Shown: piece by piece, positions 45,408 through 54,367 of the stretch
How the letters are laid out: each line of letters starts with the position of its first letter
How positions within the stretch are numbered: the stretch's first letter is position 1
Assembly: GCF_020687505.1 (NCBI RefSeq)
Contig: NZ_JAJEQT010000004.1
DNA length: 64,000 nucleotides
Direction: 5' to 3' (one strand)
Origin: Coprococcus_C hominis
Lineage (GTDB): Bacteria > Bacillota > Clostridia > Lachnospirales > Lachnospiraceae
Made by a program: the position numbers and the translations under genes
Notes under the pieces: generated by a model
The model's input: the letters and a program-made list of their open reading frames with translations, nothing else
What the model was told of the DNA's origin: nothing
Databases searched by the model: none

Positions 45408-46037
45408 TTACCTCGCGGCAAGCAGTTTTTCAACTTTGTCCACGATTGCCGCATGTATCGTGTCGATGTCCTGTGTCGCGTCAATCGTCACGATTCGCTC
45501 CGGGGCAAGTGCCGCCAGATCACGGTAGCCCTGCGCCACCTTCTCATGAAAAGCGGTGGATTGTGCCTCCATCCGGTCTAACTCTGCGCGGGATTTTGCA
45601 CGGGCAAGTCCAACTTCCGCCGGTAGATCCAGATGAATCGTCAGATCCGGCCAGATTCCCTGCATTGCGAATCCATTTAGCTCATAAATCTTCTCGACGC
45701 CAAGTCCGCGTGCCATCCCCTGATAGACGGCAGAGGAATCCACAAAACGGTCACTAATCACCGCTTTTCCTGCGTCCAGCGCCGGTTTGATCACCTGCGC
45801 CACAAGCTGTGCACGTGCCGCTGCATAAAGCAATGCCTCCGTATGGTCATCCATCTCCGCATATTCCCGGTTCAGAAGAATCCCGCGAACTGCTTCACTG
45901 ATCACCGTTCCACCCGGCTCTCTCGTCACAACAACTTCGTCATAGCCGTGCTGCATCAAATGCTCTTTCAATTTCAAAATCTGCGTTGTCTTGCCGGAAC
46001 CATCCGGTCCCTCCATCGTCAGAAAAATTCCCTTCAT
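45408..46037 (-). CDS. tmk: Thymidylate kinase
   Basis: This 209-residue enzyme phosphorylates dTMP to dTDP. The P-loop MEGPDGSGKTTQ, the DR(E)P-type VTREPGGT motif, the DRFVDSSAVYQG substrate segment and a basic lid (ARAKSRAELDRM) are all present. It is first gene of the leftward cluster to rsmI. AGGTAGGACAA precedes the ATG. The 143-bp divergent region to the DUF1858 gene contains only promoter-like AT-rich sequence. Confidence 0.95.
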   Translation of the reverse strand: MKGIFLTMEGPDGSGKTTQILKLKEHLMQHGYDEVVVTREPGGTVISEAVRGILLNREYAEMDDHTEALLYAAARAQLVAQVIKPALDAGKAVISDRFVDSSAVYQGMARGLGVEKIYELNGFAMQGIWPDLTIHLDLPAEVGLARAKSRAELDRMEAQSTAFHEKVAQGYRDLAALAPERIVTIDATQDIDTIHAAIVDKVEKLLAAR

Positions 46038-46180
46038 TTGTCCTACCTTTTCCTTCGCATAGCTATTTATACTATACCATTATTAGAAGGATTTTACCAT
46101 AGATTTTTTCTTTATTATATGTTATACTTAGTTGTGTTTTGCGAAAAGAGCGAAACAGAAGAATAAGGAGGTCTTATATT

Positions 46181-46399
46181 ATGGCAAAACAGATTGATAA
46201 ATCTATGTTAATTCACGAGATTATCGAGGTTGATCCAGGCAATGCCGCTATCCTTATGGCAGCCGGCATGCACTGTGTCGGATGTCCTTCCGCAGCTATG
46301 GAAAGCCTTGAAGAAGCATGCATGGTTCATGGCATGAATTGTGATGAAGTCATCGCTGACATCAACGCATACCTTGCTAAGAAAGAGGCAAATGCATAA
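46181..46399 (+). CDS. DUF1858 (hybrid-cluster-associated) redox-disulfide protein
   Basis: This 72-residue protein starts at ATG 46181 behind AAGGAGG. It has the TIGR03980/DUF1858 core: IHEIIEVDPGNAAILMAAGM, then a CxxC pair in HCVGCPSAAMESLEEAC with a further Cys (NCDEVIADINAYL). Proteins of this family are thought to carry a redox-active or metal-binding Cys pair in anaerobes. It precedes the BI-1 gene on the same strand by 60 bases. Confidence 0.88.
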   Translation: MAKQIDKSMLIHEIIEVDPGNAAILMAAGMHCVGCPSAAMESLEEACMVHGMNCDEVIADINAYLAKKEANA

Positions 46400-46459
46400 A
46401 TAACATGCGCGGCAAGTGGGAAACCGCCTGCCGCAGCATATTTTAAAGGAGGTAATCTT

Positions 46460-47302
46460 ATGTCCTACAACAATGATTATAACAACGGCTATAACAATGG
46501 TTATAATAATGGCTCCAACAACGGTTATAATAATTACAATAACCGGTACAATTATCAGGACAACAACCAGTATAACTATCAATACAATAACCAGTATCAG
46601 TACAACAATGCAGGATATGATTACAACAATGGCTACAATGCCGGCTATGGCTCATCCGCAAAGATCATTTCCAGCGAGATGTACAATCTGATCATCGGCG
46701 GTGTACTGCTGTACGGCTTCATTATCAATGCGATCATGACTGCCGTCTTCGGCGATTCCATCGTCAGCTTTGTATTAACGAATCCGATTGCTTTTTATAT
46801 CGGTTACTTCATTCTCGCCATCGCTGGTACATTTATGGTTCGTAAATCCGACAATCCGGTTGTCAGCTTCATCGGATACAATCTGATGGTTGTTCCAATC
46901 GGTATGGTTATTGCCGTATCCGTAACCTTGTATAGTGCGATCGGATACAACATGATAGTCGCAACCGCATTCGGTATTACAGCTGCCGTAACACTTGTGA
47001 TGATGATTATTTCTTCCATCTACCCGAATTTCTTTTTAAGCATGGGAAGAACACTTGGTATCACGTTGCTTATCACCGTTGTGGTTGAAGCAATCATGCT
47101 GATCGCAGGTGCAAGCCTTGGTATCATCGACTATGTCGTTGTCGCAATCTTCTGCCTGTATGTCGGCTACGACTGGGCAAAGGCGAACGCAATTGAAAAG
47201 ACCGTAGATAACGCGATTGATTCCGCTTCTGAGTTGTATTTGGATATTGTAAACCTGTTCCTGCGTATCATGAAGATCTTAGCACGTGCGAACAGAAATT
47301 AA
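46460..47302 (+). CDS. BI-1/YccA-family membrane protein with Asn/Tyr-rich N-terminal tail
   Basis: In this 280-residue protein, residues 4-65 consist almost only of Asn, Tyr, Gly, Asp and Gln in repeats such as NNGYNNGYNNG, a prion-like low-complexity tail. About seven helices follow. The end matches Bax inhibitor-1 proteins: ALFCLYVGYDW-like segment (read as AIFCLYVGYDWAKANAIE), then LYLDIVNLFLRIMKIL. BI-1 proteins are thought to be membrane ion (Ca/H) leak channels. The tail is probably cytoplasmic. AAAGGAGG precedes the ATG. Confidence 0.82.
   Translation: MSYNNDYNNGYNNGYNNGSNNGYNNYNNRYNYQDNNQYNYQYNNQYQYNNAGYDYNNGYNAGYGSSAKIISSEMYNLIIGGVLLYGFIINAIMTAVFGDSIVSFVLTNPIAFYIGYFILAIAGTFMVRKSDNPVVSFIGYNLMVVPIGMVIAVSVTLYSAIGYNMIVATAFGITAAVTLVMMIISSIYPNFFLSMGRTLGITLLITVVVEAIMLIAGASLGIIDYVVVAIFCLYVGYDWAKANAIEKTVDNAIDSASELYLDIVNLFLRIMKILARANRN
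46463..46650 (+). repeat. Imperfect trinucleotide/12-nt repeat coding for the Asn/Tyr-rich tail
   Basis: Repeated units of TATAACAATGG(T/C)-type sequence encode the low-complexity tail of the BI-1 protein. The units are degenerate at third positions, so the repeat is maintained at protein level more than by recent slippage. Confidence 0.7.
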
Positions 47303-47338
47303 TCATACAAGAAACTTATTTAGAGGAGAGCATTGAAC

Positions 47339-49330
47339 ATGAGTAGTGCAATTGACACAAAATCCGTAAATTCCATTCGTGTGCTTGCCGCAGACGCCAT
47401 CCAGAAGGCAAACTCCGGTCATCCGGGACTTCCACTTGGTTCTGCTCCTATGGCATATGAGCTGTGGGCAAACCACATGAACCACAATCCGAAAGATCCA
47501 AAATGGGAAAACCGCGACCGTTTCATTCTGTCCGGTGGACATGGCTCCGCCCTGTTATATTCCCTGCTTCACTTCTTCGGTTACGGTATCACAATTGATG
47601 ATATGAAAAACTTCCGTCAGCTTGGTTCCAAGACACCGGGACATCCGGAATATGGTCACACGGTTGGCGTAGAAGCCACCACTGGTCCACTTGGCGCCGG
47701 TATGGCAATGGCAGTTGGTATGGCAATGGCAGAAAAGCATCTTGCCGCAACTTTCAACAAAGAAAACTTCCCAGTTGTTGACCACTATACTTATGTACTT
47801 GGTGGCGATGGCTGTATGATGGAAGGTATCAGCTACGAAGCATTCTCACTCGCAGGCACACTTGGTCTGGAGAAGCTGATCGTATTATATGATTCCAACA
47901 ATATTTCAATCGAAGGTGACACGAACATCGCATTCCGCGAGAATGTAAGACAGCGTTTCGAGTCCTTCGGTTTCCACACACAGCTTGTTGAGGACGGAAA
48001 TGACTTAGATGCCATCGGCAAGGCAATTGAAGCAGCCAAGGCAGAAAAAGGCAGACCTTCCATGATTGAGATCAAGACGAAGATCGGTGCAGGCTGTCCT
48101 GCCAAGGAAGGCAAGGCAAGTGCACACGGCGAGCCACTCGGTGTTGAAAACGTTGCAGCCCTTCGTGCAAACCTTGGTATCGCAGACAACGGACCTTTCG
48201 TATTAGATCAGGATGTCTACGATCATTTCGCCAAGCTTGCTGAGGAGAAGGCAACGGTCGAGGATGCATGGAATGCATTATTCGCAGACTACTGCAAGAC
48301 ATATCCGGAGATGAAAGAGCTGTGGGACAACTACCACAACACCGACAACGCAAAATGTCTCTATGACTTGGACGAGTTCTGGAATTCTTTCGACAAGCCG
48401 GAAGCAACCAGAAATGTATCCGGAAAGCTTTTGAATATTATCAACAATGTTGTTCCTAATATGTTTGGTGGTGCAGCAGACCTTGCTCCATCAACCAAGA
48501 CAAACATGAAGGATGCCGGGGACTTCTCCAAGGAGAATCCGCTTGGCAAGAACATTCACTTTGGTATCCGTGAAATCGCAATGGCAGCCATCGGAAATGG
48601 TATTGCCCTGCACGGAGGTTTACGTCCATTCGTCTCTACATTCTTCGTATTCAGCGATTATGTAAAGCCAATGGCAAGACTTTCCGCTCTGATGGGTGTT
48701 CCTCTTACTTATGTACTGACACACGACAGTATCGGCGTCGGTGAAGATGGTCCAACTCACGAGCCAATTGAGCAGCTCGCTATGCTCCGCGCTATGCCGA
48801 ACTTCTATGTATACCGTCCAGCAGATGCAACGGAATGTGCAGCCGCATGGTACTTCGCAACAAATAAGAAGGATGCGCCTACTGCGCTGGTTCTCTCCAG
48901 ACAGAATCTGCCACAGTTAGATGGCAGCAGCCAGGAAGCATTAAAGGGCGGTTACATCTTAGAGGATTCTACGAAGGATACACCAGATGCCATCATCATC
49001 GCAACCGGTTCGGAAGTTTCCCTTGCTGTCGAGGCAAAGAAAGAGCTTGCAGCCGAGAATATTGATGTCCGCGTTGTCAGCATGCCATGTATGGATCTGT
49101 TTGAGGATCAGCCAGATGAGTACAAGGATGCAATACTTCCAAAGAACGTCACAGCCAGAGTTGGTGTCGAAGCACTCTCCGAGTTTGGATGGGGCAAATA
49201 CATCGGTATCAACGGCGAGTTCGTCGGAATGAAGTCCTTCGGTGCTTCTGCGCCAGGCAATCAGCTCTTTGAGCACTTCGGCATCACAAAGGATGCAGTT
49301 GTTGCAGCTGTGAAGAAAACTTTGAACTAA
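47339..49330 (+). CDS. tkt: Transketolase
   Basis: This 663-residue thiamine-diphosphate enzyme of the pentose phosphate pathway transfers two-carbon units between ketose and aldose phosphates. The motifs seen are NSGHPGLPLGSAPMAYELW, GGHGSALLYSLLH, the TPP-binding LGGDGCMMEGISYEA ... LYDSNNISIEGDT, and THDSIGVGEDGPTHEPIEQ in the pyrimidine domain. ATG 47339 is chosen as GAGGAG lies 10 nt upstream; a TTG two codons earlier is too close. A strong terminator follows. Confidence 0.96.
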   Translation: MSSAIDTKSVNSIRVLAADAIQKANSGHPGLPLGSAPMAYELWANHMNHNPKDPKWENRDRFILSGGHGSALLYSLLHFFGYGITIDDMKNFRQLGSKTPGHPEYGHTVGVEATTGPLGAGMAMAVGMAMAEKHLAATFNKENFPVVDHYTYVLGGDGCMMEGISYEAFSLAGTLGLEKLIVLYDSNNISIEGDTNIAFRENVRQRFESFGFHTQLVEDGNDLDAIGKAIEAAKAEKGRPSMIEIKTKIGAGCPAKEGKASAHGEPLGVENVAALRANLGIADNGPFVLDQDVYDHFAKLAEEKATVEDAWNALFADYCKTYPEMKELWDNYHNTDNAKCLYDLDEFWNSFDKPEATRNVSGKLLNIINNVVPNMFGGAADLAPSTKTNMKDAGDFSKENPLGKNIHFGIREIAMAAIGNGIALHGGLRPFVSTFFVFSDYVKPMARLSALMGVPLTYVLTHDSIGVGEDGPTHEPIEQLAMLRAMPNFYVYRPADATECAAAWYFATNKKDAPTALVLSRQNLPQLDGSSQEALKGGYILEDSTKDTPDAIIIATGSEVSLAVEAKKELAAENIDVRVVSMPCMDLFEDQPDEYKDAILPKNVTARVGVEALSEFGWGKYIGINGEFVGMKSFGASAPGNQLFEHFGITKDAVVAAVKKTLN

Positions 49331-49383
49331 CCTATTATAAATTCCATACATCATGCAGATAGAAATATCTGCATAATACACAA

Positions 49384-49424
49384 AAAAGATCATCGACGTC
49401 AACAATAACGTCGATGATCTTTTT
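49384..49424. terminator. Bidirectional terminator between transketolase and mecA
   Basis: A perfect stem of about 16 bp (AAAAGATCATCGACGT and complement) with a short loop has T-tracts on both strands, suiting convergent genes. Confidence 0.92.
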
Positions 49425-49438
49425 TATTTCACTGTTCT

Positions 49439-50269
49439 TTACAGCTTCGCAAGTGTCTGCAATGCATTCGCATCAATAATCAGTTTATAATGCTCACGCA
49501 TGTGACTTGGTGTAGCATACGTTGCACGTACCCGGTTACTATATTCACCCAACAGGTTACAGGTCTTCACAAACTCATTGTCTGTGTTTTTATCCTTCGT
49601 CATATACAGATAAAAACGACTGTCTCGCGGATTCTTATACAAAGAATTCTCGCTGTCATAGATACCCTTTACAAGTTTTGCAGACAAGATAACCTGATCC
49701 AGATTCTTAAATGCATAGATACGGAAGATTTCCGGCTGTTCCACCGCCTGCGGAATCTCTGTTCTGCGATCCGATGCAGATGGATTCGTCTGTGCCGGCT
49801 TTACGCCCTTACCACTCATCAGACCACTTAAGTCTTCCGCCAATCCGCCGATTGCCTTCAGCAGTCCATTCACCGGATTGTCCTCGACAATGGATTCGCC
49901 ATCGGCTTCATCTGCCAATCCAAGACCACCATCCGAATCTTCATCCTCCTCATCGTCCTCATAGGAATCATCCACATCCGATGGACGTGTAAATCTGGAG
50001 AATCTTGTATCCAGTTCCTCCGGATCATCTACTTTTGTAATAACCAGAATCAAACACTCTGGCGATACAGGTATTGCTTCTATCATAAGCGGAACATTAT
50101 CCACTTCAAATCCTAATTCACTGGATGCCTGTTGCATCAGTTCCCGGAACAGTTCTTTGGCTTTGTCTGTTCCATATGCTAATTCCGTTAAATGAAGTTC
50201 CTTATCTGCCAAGTCTGACTTATAAAGTGTGCAACGTATCTGATTCTCGCTTAATCGTTCTAGCTTCAT
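49439..50269 (-). CDS. mecA: Adaptor protein MecA
   Basis: The product is 276 residues from ATG 50269 behind AAGGAG. The N-terminal substrate domain starts MKLERLSENQIRCTLYKSDL and contains FRELMQQASSELGF. A long acidic, low-complexity linker of about 70 residues follows (DDSYEDDEEDEDSDGG). The C-terminal ClpC-binding domain is then seen (RIYAFKNLDQVI ... SLYKNPRDSRFYLYM). MecA delivers substrates to ClpC. The linker is longer than in Bacillus. Confidence 0.9.
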   Translation of the reverse strand: MKLERLSENQIRCTLYKSDLADKELHLTELAYGTDKAKELFRELMQQASSELGFEVDNVPLMIEAIPVSPECLILVITKVDDPEELDTRFSRFTRPSDVDDSYEDDEEDEDSDGGLGLADEADGESIVEDNPVNGLLKAIGGLAEDLSGLMSGKGVKPAQTNPSASDRRTEIPQAVEQPEIFRIYAFKNLDQVILSAKLVKGIYDSENSLYKNPRDSRFYLYMTKDKNTDNEFVKTCNLLGEYSNRVRATYATPSHMREHYKLIIDANALQTLAKL

Positions 50270-50322
50270 ACTCGTCAACTCCTTCGCAAGTGTTTACAAA
50301 AACATTATTTTTTGTATTACTT

Positions 50323-50350
50323 AGTTTATCACAAAACTCCCACATGTAAA
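50323..50350 (-). promoter_or_regulatory. Predicted mecA promoter
   Basis: Reading leftward, TTTACA (plus 50345-50350), 16 nt, TAAACT (50323-50328); predicted leader about 45 nt. Confidence 0.5.
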
Positions 50351-50644
50351 GCGATTTCTCAATATTTTCACAAAATATTACTGGAAATTCGATTCCAGAG
50401 ACTTGCTTTTTTCCCAATAATATAGTATGGTAAATCTTGCATAGTTATTTACAATTCTTATTTCTTTACAGGTATTTCCTGTAGCTTTATTCCAATTATA
50501 TTTACAGATGTGTCATATCATACGAAGGAATATAAAACTATCACAGAAGCTTCTTATATCTATACGGATATGATATGCGCGCAGCGAAGGAAGGTGATAT
50601 CGGTCACATAAAATAATTTCCATATTGTGATATCAAGACATAAG
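50351..50644. other. Gene-free AT-rich stretch
   Basis: There is no open frame with a ribosome site. A dispersed inverted repeat (CATATCAT near 50515 and ATGATATG near 50570) and AT-rich sequence are all that is visible. Nothing supports an RNA gene or mobile element. Confidence 0.5.
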
Positions 50645-50679
50645 AAAAAGAGCCTTGATTGACAATCAAGACTCTTTTT
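50645..50679. terminator. Bidirectional terminator behind the ferredoxin gene
   Basis: AAAAAGAG and CTTGATT arms pair with AATCAAG and CTCTTTTT around a 3-nt loop, with one mismatch. T-tracts lie on both strands, 23 bases past the ferredoxin stop. Confidence 0.85.
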
Positions 50680-50701
50680 CTATATGTAATCATTTGACCG
50701 A

Positions 50702-50872
50702 TTACTCCTCAGAGATAACACCCGTTGGGCAAGTTCCTGCACATGCTCCACATGAGATACATGCAGAAGCGTCGATTTCGTACTTGCCATCGCCTTCTGA
50801 GATTGCGCCTACAGGACAAGCGCCTGCACATGCTCCACACATAACGCATCCATCGTTGATCTGAAATGCCAT
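50702..50872 (-). CDS. 2[4Fe-4S] ferredoxin
   Basis: This 56-residue clostridial ferredoxin has two cluster motifs, CVMCGACAGACPVG and CISCGACAGTCPTG. It is a cytoplasmic electron carrier. ATG 50872 follows AAGGAGG. The message has its own promoter with a perfect 7-1-7 Fur-like operator just past the predicted start of transcription, and its own terminator. It is thus a stand-alone, probably iron-responsive gene. Confidence 0.96.
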   Translation of the reverse strand: MAFQINDGCVMCGACAGACPVGAISEGDGKYEIDASACISCGACAGTCPTGVISEE

Positions 50873-50922
50873 GGTAATATCCTCCTTACTCTTCATTCAG
50901 TATTGATAATATCATTCTTTAT

Positions 50923-50937
50923 TGATAATTATTATCA
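50923..50937. promoter_or_regulatory. Fur-box-like operator of the ferredoxin gene
   Basis: TGATAATTATTATCA is a perfect 7-1-7 inverted repeat, identical to the core consensus TGATAATnATTATCA described for Bacillus Fur. A second partial copy (TGATAATATCA) lies at 50904-50914. The full site starts about 2 bases past the predicted transcription start, a position suited to repression. Confidence 0.65.
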
Positions 50938-50945
50938 CTGTTGAC

Positions 50946-50974
50946 ATTGTACCCCTTTTTGTCCCAGATAGCAA
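50946..50974 (-). promoter_or_regulatory. Predicted ferredoxin promoter
   Basis: Reading leftward, TTGCTA (plus 50969-50974), 17 nt, TACAAT (50946-50951); the Fur-like box directly follows. Confidence 0.55.
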
Positions 50975-50991
50975 GTAATTTTTACAATTTC

Positions 50992-51804
50992 CTATAACTG
51001 GTTACTATCCTGTCCCTTTTGATAGAAATGCATCAGCAATTTCGCCATCCATTCCGGCCAGAATTTCCGATACATAGCATAATCTTCTGGACTTCGTCCA
51101 TTGTTTTCTCCAATCACATGCGAGGTCTCTGATTCCTCATGTACACGATGCCCCATAATCGGCTTCTTCACATAGCAGAAAGCTCCTGGCAGCTTAGAAT
51201 ATCTTTCCCACGCTTCCCAATCCAAATCTGCCTTACAGCCAACTGTAAATGGTTCTTCTGGCAACCTTGCCTTCACATACGTAACGGACGGACAACATAT
51301 TCCACATCCAAACGACAGAGATCGTCGACGCAGGAATATACTATTCCACGTTTTCCTTGTTGTAAATGGAAGCAACAACAGCTTCTTAATCGTCAACAAC
51401 CGGTTCTTATACACCGGTTTTCCATCCCGGATCTCATAATATGCCGAATGTGCAAGAATCGGATCGTTTGCACGATTCAATGCGTCTAACATCTCTTCCA
51501 GATAATTTGGATTATAAATATCATCCTGATGTGCAATCGTTACTAATTTTGTATGTGCCTGCCGATACGCAAAATTCCAATCCGTTGCAATCCCGGATGG
51601 GGCATCATTTTCATATAAAGAAATATGATATTGTTCTGCCAAACCACGAATATACGCATTTCCTGTTGATGTTGCAATCAGAATGTGGCTTTTCACTGTC
51701 TGGTTCTCCAAGGACCGGATACAGTTTTTCAGATATTTACTTTCTTTGTATGCACAGATCACAAATGTATGATCCCTTGCCGTAAAATTATTTTTCTGTT
51801 TCAT
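50992..51804 (-). CDS. Family 2 glycosyltransferase
   Basis: This 270-residue GT-A transferase has an N-terminal nucleotide-sugar fold (HTFVICAYKESKYLKNCIRSLENQ) and a DxD-like motif in IAHQDDIYNPNYLEEML. No membrane helix is evident. It is the last gene of the pyk-GT2-DUF2304-GT2 group and overlaps the DUF2304 gene by 17 bases. A role in surface polysaccharide or teichoic acid decoration is inferred from the neighbours. Confidence 0.85.
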   Translation of the reverse strand: MKQKNNFTARDHTFVICAYKESKYLKNCIRSLENQTVKSHILIATSTGNAYIRGLAEQYHISLYENDAPSGIATDWNFAYRQAHTKLVTIAHQDDIYNPNYLEEMLDALNRANDPILAHSAYYEIRDGKPVYKNRLLTIKKLLLLPFTTRKTWNSIFLRRRSLSFGCGICCPSVTYVKARLPEEPFTVGCKADLDWEAWERYSKLPGAFCYVKKPIMGHRVHEESETSHVIGENNGRSPEDYAMYRKFWPEWMAKLLMHFYQKGQDSNQL

Positions 51805-52168
51805 GCTCCATCTGCTCCATCTTCTTTTCCAATTCGCGCACGCGTTTTTCCAGAATTGCCTGTGTCTGCACTAATGTCCGGATTCGCTCTGATTGTCCGG
51901 ACGCAATCGACGTCAATGACAGCCCAATCAGAATCAGGAAGCAAACCCCAATAAAGAATACTGCATTTGCTTCAGAATACACACCCATCAACTGTGTAAA
52001 GAACCGAATGACCTGTGGAAATATCGCGCAAATCAGCAAAATCACACCGGACAGGAACCAGATCAATGAATATTTTAAACTCATCCGTCCCTTCCGCATT
52101 AATACCAGTATAATCGCGAGGTATAACAGCACGCCGATCAACAAAATTATACGAAATATAGTTGTCAT
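51788..52168 (-). CDS. DUF2304 membrane protein
   Basis: The product is 126 residues from ATG 52168 behind GGAGG. It has three helices (about 5-22, 35-55 and 65-88) with GRMSLKYSLIWFLSGV between the first two, and a C-terminal coiled coil (RVRELEKKMEQMEHE). This is the DUF2304 layout. These proteins are typically encoded next to DPM1/GtrB-like glycosyltransferases and may help polyprenyl-phosphate-sugar flipping; that is family-level inference. Confidence 0.85.
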   Translation of the reverse strand: MTTIFRIILLIGVLLYLAIILVLMRKGRMSLKYSLIWFLSGVILLICAIFPQVIRFFTQLMGVYSEANAVFFIGVCFLILIGLSLTSIASGQSERIRTLVQTQAILEKRVRELEKKMEQMEHETEK

Positions 52169-52175
52169 TATCTGT

Positions 52176-52877
52176 TTACCTCCATTTTTTTCCTGCAATC
52201 CGGTAAATCACAATTGCCAGAGTTACCTTTATCATATAATATACTGACTTCCACGGGCTAATCGAAGACACACCTGCGGTTCGTTCATTCATGATTACGG
52301 GAACCTCCTTTACCTTAAATCCACTTGCATTCACTGCAATGATTGACTCCGGTTCCGGATAATCCTGTGCATAATTATGAGCAAAAAACGTAATGACTCC
52401 CCTGGACGCTGCGCGAAATCCACTTGTCGCATCTGTTACCCGGACATGTCCGCACAACCGGAGAACTGTATTCAGAATATTGATACCTGCGCGGCGCATA
52501 CCCGATGTCTGAAATCCTTCTTTATTGATAAAACGTGATCCAATAACCAGATCCGCCTCTCCTTTTTCAATCAGGGCAATCAAATCAGGAATATATTCCG
52601 CATTGTGCTGTCCATCTCCATCCATCTGAATTGCAATATCATATCCATTTTCTGCTGCATACCGATATCCAGTCTGCATACCTCCGCCAATCCCCAGATT
52701 GATCGGAAGATTCAGATATGTATATCCATGCTCCTCACAGATTTTTGCTGTATCATCGCCAGAACAATCATTTACAACTACGTAATCCACGTCCGGGCAT
52801 GCTGCTTTTAAGCTTTCTACCGTATGCACAATATTCGGTGCCTCATTGTAGGCTGGAATTATCACCAGTGTTTTCAT
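52176..52877 (-). CDS. DPM1/GtrB-like family 2 glycosyltransferase
   Basis: This 233-residue GT-A transferase has the polyprenyl-phosphate-sugar synthase pattern: VIIPAYNEAPNIVHTVESL, VVNDCSGDDT, GGMQTGYRYA and IQMDGDGQHNAEYIPDL. There are no C-terminal helices. It probably loads a sugar onto a lipid carrier at the inner membrane face. The DUF2304 gene follows within 8 bases, the common pairing, and pyk precedes by 10 bases. Confidence 0.88.
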   Translation of the reverse strand: MKTLVIIPAYNEAPNIVHTVESLKAACPDVDYVVVNDCSGDDTAKICEEHGYTYLNLPINLGIGGGMQTGYRYAAENGYDIAIQMDGDGQHNAEYIPDLIALIEKGEADLVIGSRFINKEGFQTSGMRRAGINILNTVLRLCGHVRVTDATSGFRAASRGVITFFAHNYAQDYPEPESIIAVNASGFKVKEVPVIMNERTAGVSSISPWKSVYYMIKVTLAIVIYRIAGKKWR

Positions 52878-52887
52878 AAACCCTCTC

Positions 52888-54306
52888 TTACTCTACGACC
52901 TGAACCTTCAACATATTTGTATTTCCGGAAATACCAAGTGGTACACCTGCGCCGATAACAACCTTATCGCCCGGCTGTAACAAGCCCTGCTTCTTACCTG
53001 CTGCCACTGCATGATCAAACAGTGTGAATACCTCATTCTGCTCTTCGAGATGTACCGGAGTTACGCCCCATGACATATTGAGCTGACGATATGCCTTGTC
53101 ACTTGTCGTACCGGCAATGATGTTGCAGCTTGGTCTGTACTTCGAAATATTTCTTGCAGATACACCAGACTTTGTCACGATGATAACCGCTGCCGCATTT
53201 AAGTCAATGGCTGTTGTACAAGCTGCATGGCAGACCGCATCTGTCACGTTCTGGTTTGCTGCACGCTCATAGTGGAAGAAATTCTTCTTATAATCAATGG
53301 CTGCCTCTGCACGCTCTGCAATCTTTGCCATCATCTCAACTGCCTCTACCGGATATTTACCGGCAGCACTCTCGCCAGACAGCATAACCGCACTTGTACC
53401 ATCATAGATTGCATTGGCTACATCCGTTGTCTCCGCACGTGTCGGACGCGGATTCTTGATCATGGAATCCAGCATCTGTGTCGCTGTGATAACCTGCTTA
53501 CCAGCCATATATACCTTATTGATAATCATCTTCTGGATAACTGGGACTTCCTCGCAAGGAATCTCCACACCCATATCTCCACGGGCTACCATAATACCAT
53601 CGGACACATAAATGATATCGTCGATGTGGTTAACGCCTTCAGAATTCTCGATCTTGGAAATGATATTGATGTTATTTCCACCGTTCGCATTTAACAGCTC
53701 ACGGATTTCCAATACGTCCTTAGCTGAACGAACGAAAGAAGCCGCTATAAAATCTACGTCCTGCTCAATACCAAACAGGATATCGCTCTGATCTACTTCG
53801 CTTAAGTACGGCATATTCAGATGCACATCCGGCACATTGATGCCCTTGTGGTTAGAAACCGGGCCTCCGGTAATAACGGTACATAAGATATCCTCTCCAC
53901 TGATCGATGTTACCTGAAGCTCAATCAGACCATCGTCGATCAGAATATGAGTACCAATCTGTACATCCTTATACAAATCCTTATATGTGATAGAGGTAAT
54001 GGTGCTGTCACCAACAAGATCTCTCGTTGTCAGTGTGAAGAAATCACCCGCCTTAAGCTCTGCCTTTCCACCCTCAAAATCGCGGGTACGAATCTCAGGT
54101 CCTTTTGTGTCGAGCAAAATTGCGATTGGAAGTCCAAGCTCCGCACGCAGCTTCTTGACCATGTCCATACGTTTCTTCTGTTCTTCGTGTGTACCGTGCG
54201 AAAAATTCAGTCTTGCCACATTCATTCCGGCAAGCATAAGCTTCCGCAGTACATCCTCGTTATCCGTTGCAGGTCCCAGCGTACAAACAATCTTTGTCTT
54301 TCTCAT
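52888..54306 (-). CDS. pyk: Pyruvate kinase
   Basis: This 472-residue enzyme makes pyruvate and ATP from phosphoenolpyruvate and ADP. The motifs seen are KIVCTLGPATDNEDVLRKL, MNVARLNFSHG, LDTKGPEIRT, the catalytic Lys in ISKIENSEGV, the metal/substrate site MVARGDMGVEI, and ITATQMLDSMIKNPRPTRAE. It lacks the extra PEP-utiliser domain of some Bacillus enzymes. ATG 54306 follows GAGGTAATAAG. It leads the glycosyltransferase trio, an odd pairing of glycolysis with envelope genes. Confidence 0.96.
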   Translation of the reverse strand: MRKTKIVCTLGPATDNEDVLRKLMLAGMNVARLNFSHGTHEEQKKRMDMVKKLRAELGLPIAILLDTKGPEIRTRDFEGGKAELKAGDFFTLTTRDLVGDSTITSITYKDLYKDVQIGTHILIDDGLIELQVTSISGEDILCTVITGGPVSNHKGINVPDVHLNMPYLSEVDQSDILFGIEQDVDFIAASFVRSAKDVLEIRELLNANGGNNINIISKIENSEGVNHIDDIIYVSDGIMVARGDMGVEIPCEEVPVIQKMIINKVYMAGKQVITATQMLDSMIKNPRPTRAETTDVANAIYDGTSAVMLSGESAAGKYPVEAVEMMAKIAERAEAAIDYKKNFFHYERAANQNVTDAVCHAACTTAIDLNAAAVIIVTKSGVSARNISKYRPSCNIIAGTTSDKAYRQLNMSWGVTPVHLEEQNEVFTLFDHAVAAGKKQGLLQPGDKVVIGAGVPLGISGNTNMLKVQVVE

Positions 54307-54367
54307 CACTTATTACCTCATTTTATATTTATTTGCCAAATCTTCTCCCATTTTGACATACACCCCT

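Noticed and set aside
50351..50644. Small RNA gene between mecA and the ferredoxin terminator
   Set aside because: No promoter-terminator pair oriented to give a discrete RNA; the only terminator is explained by the ferredoxin gene.
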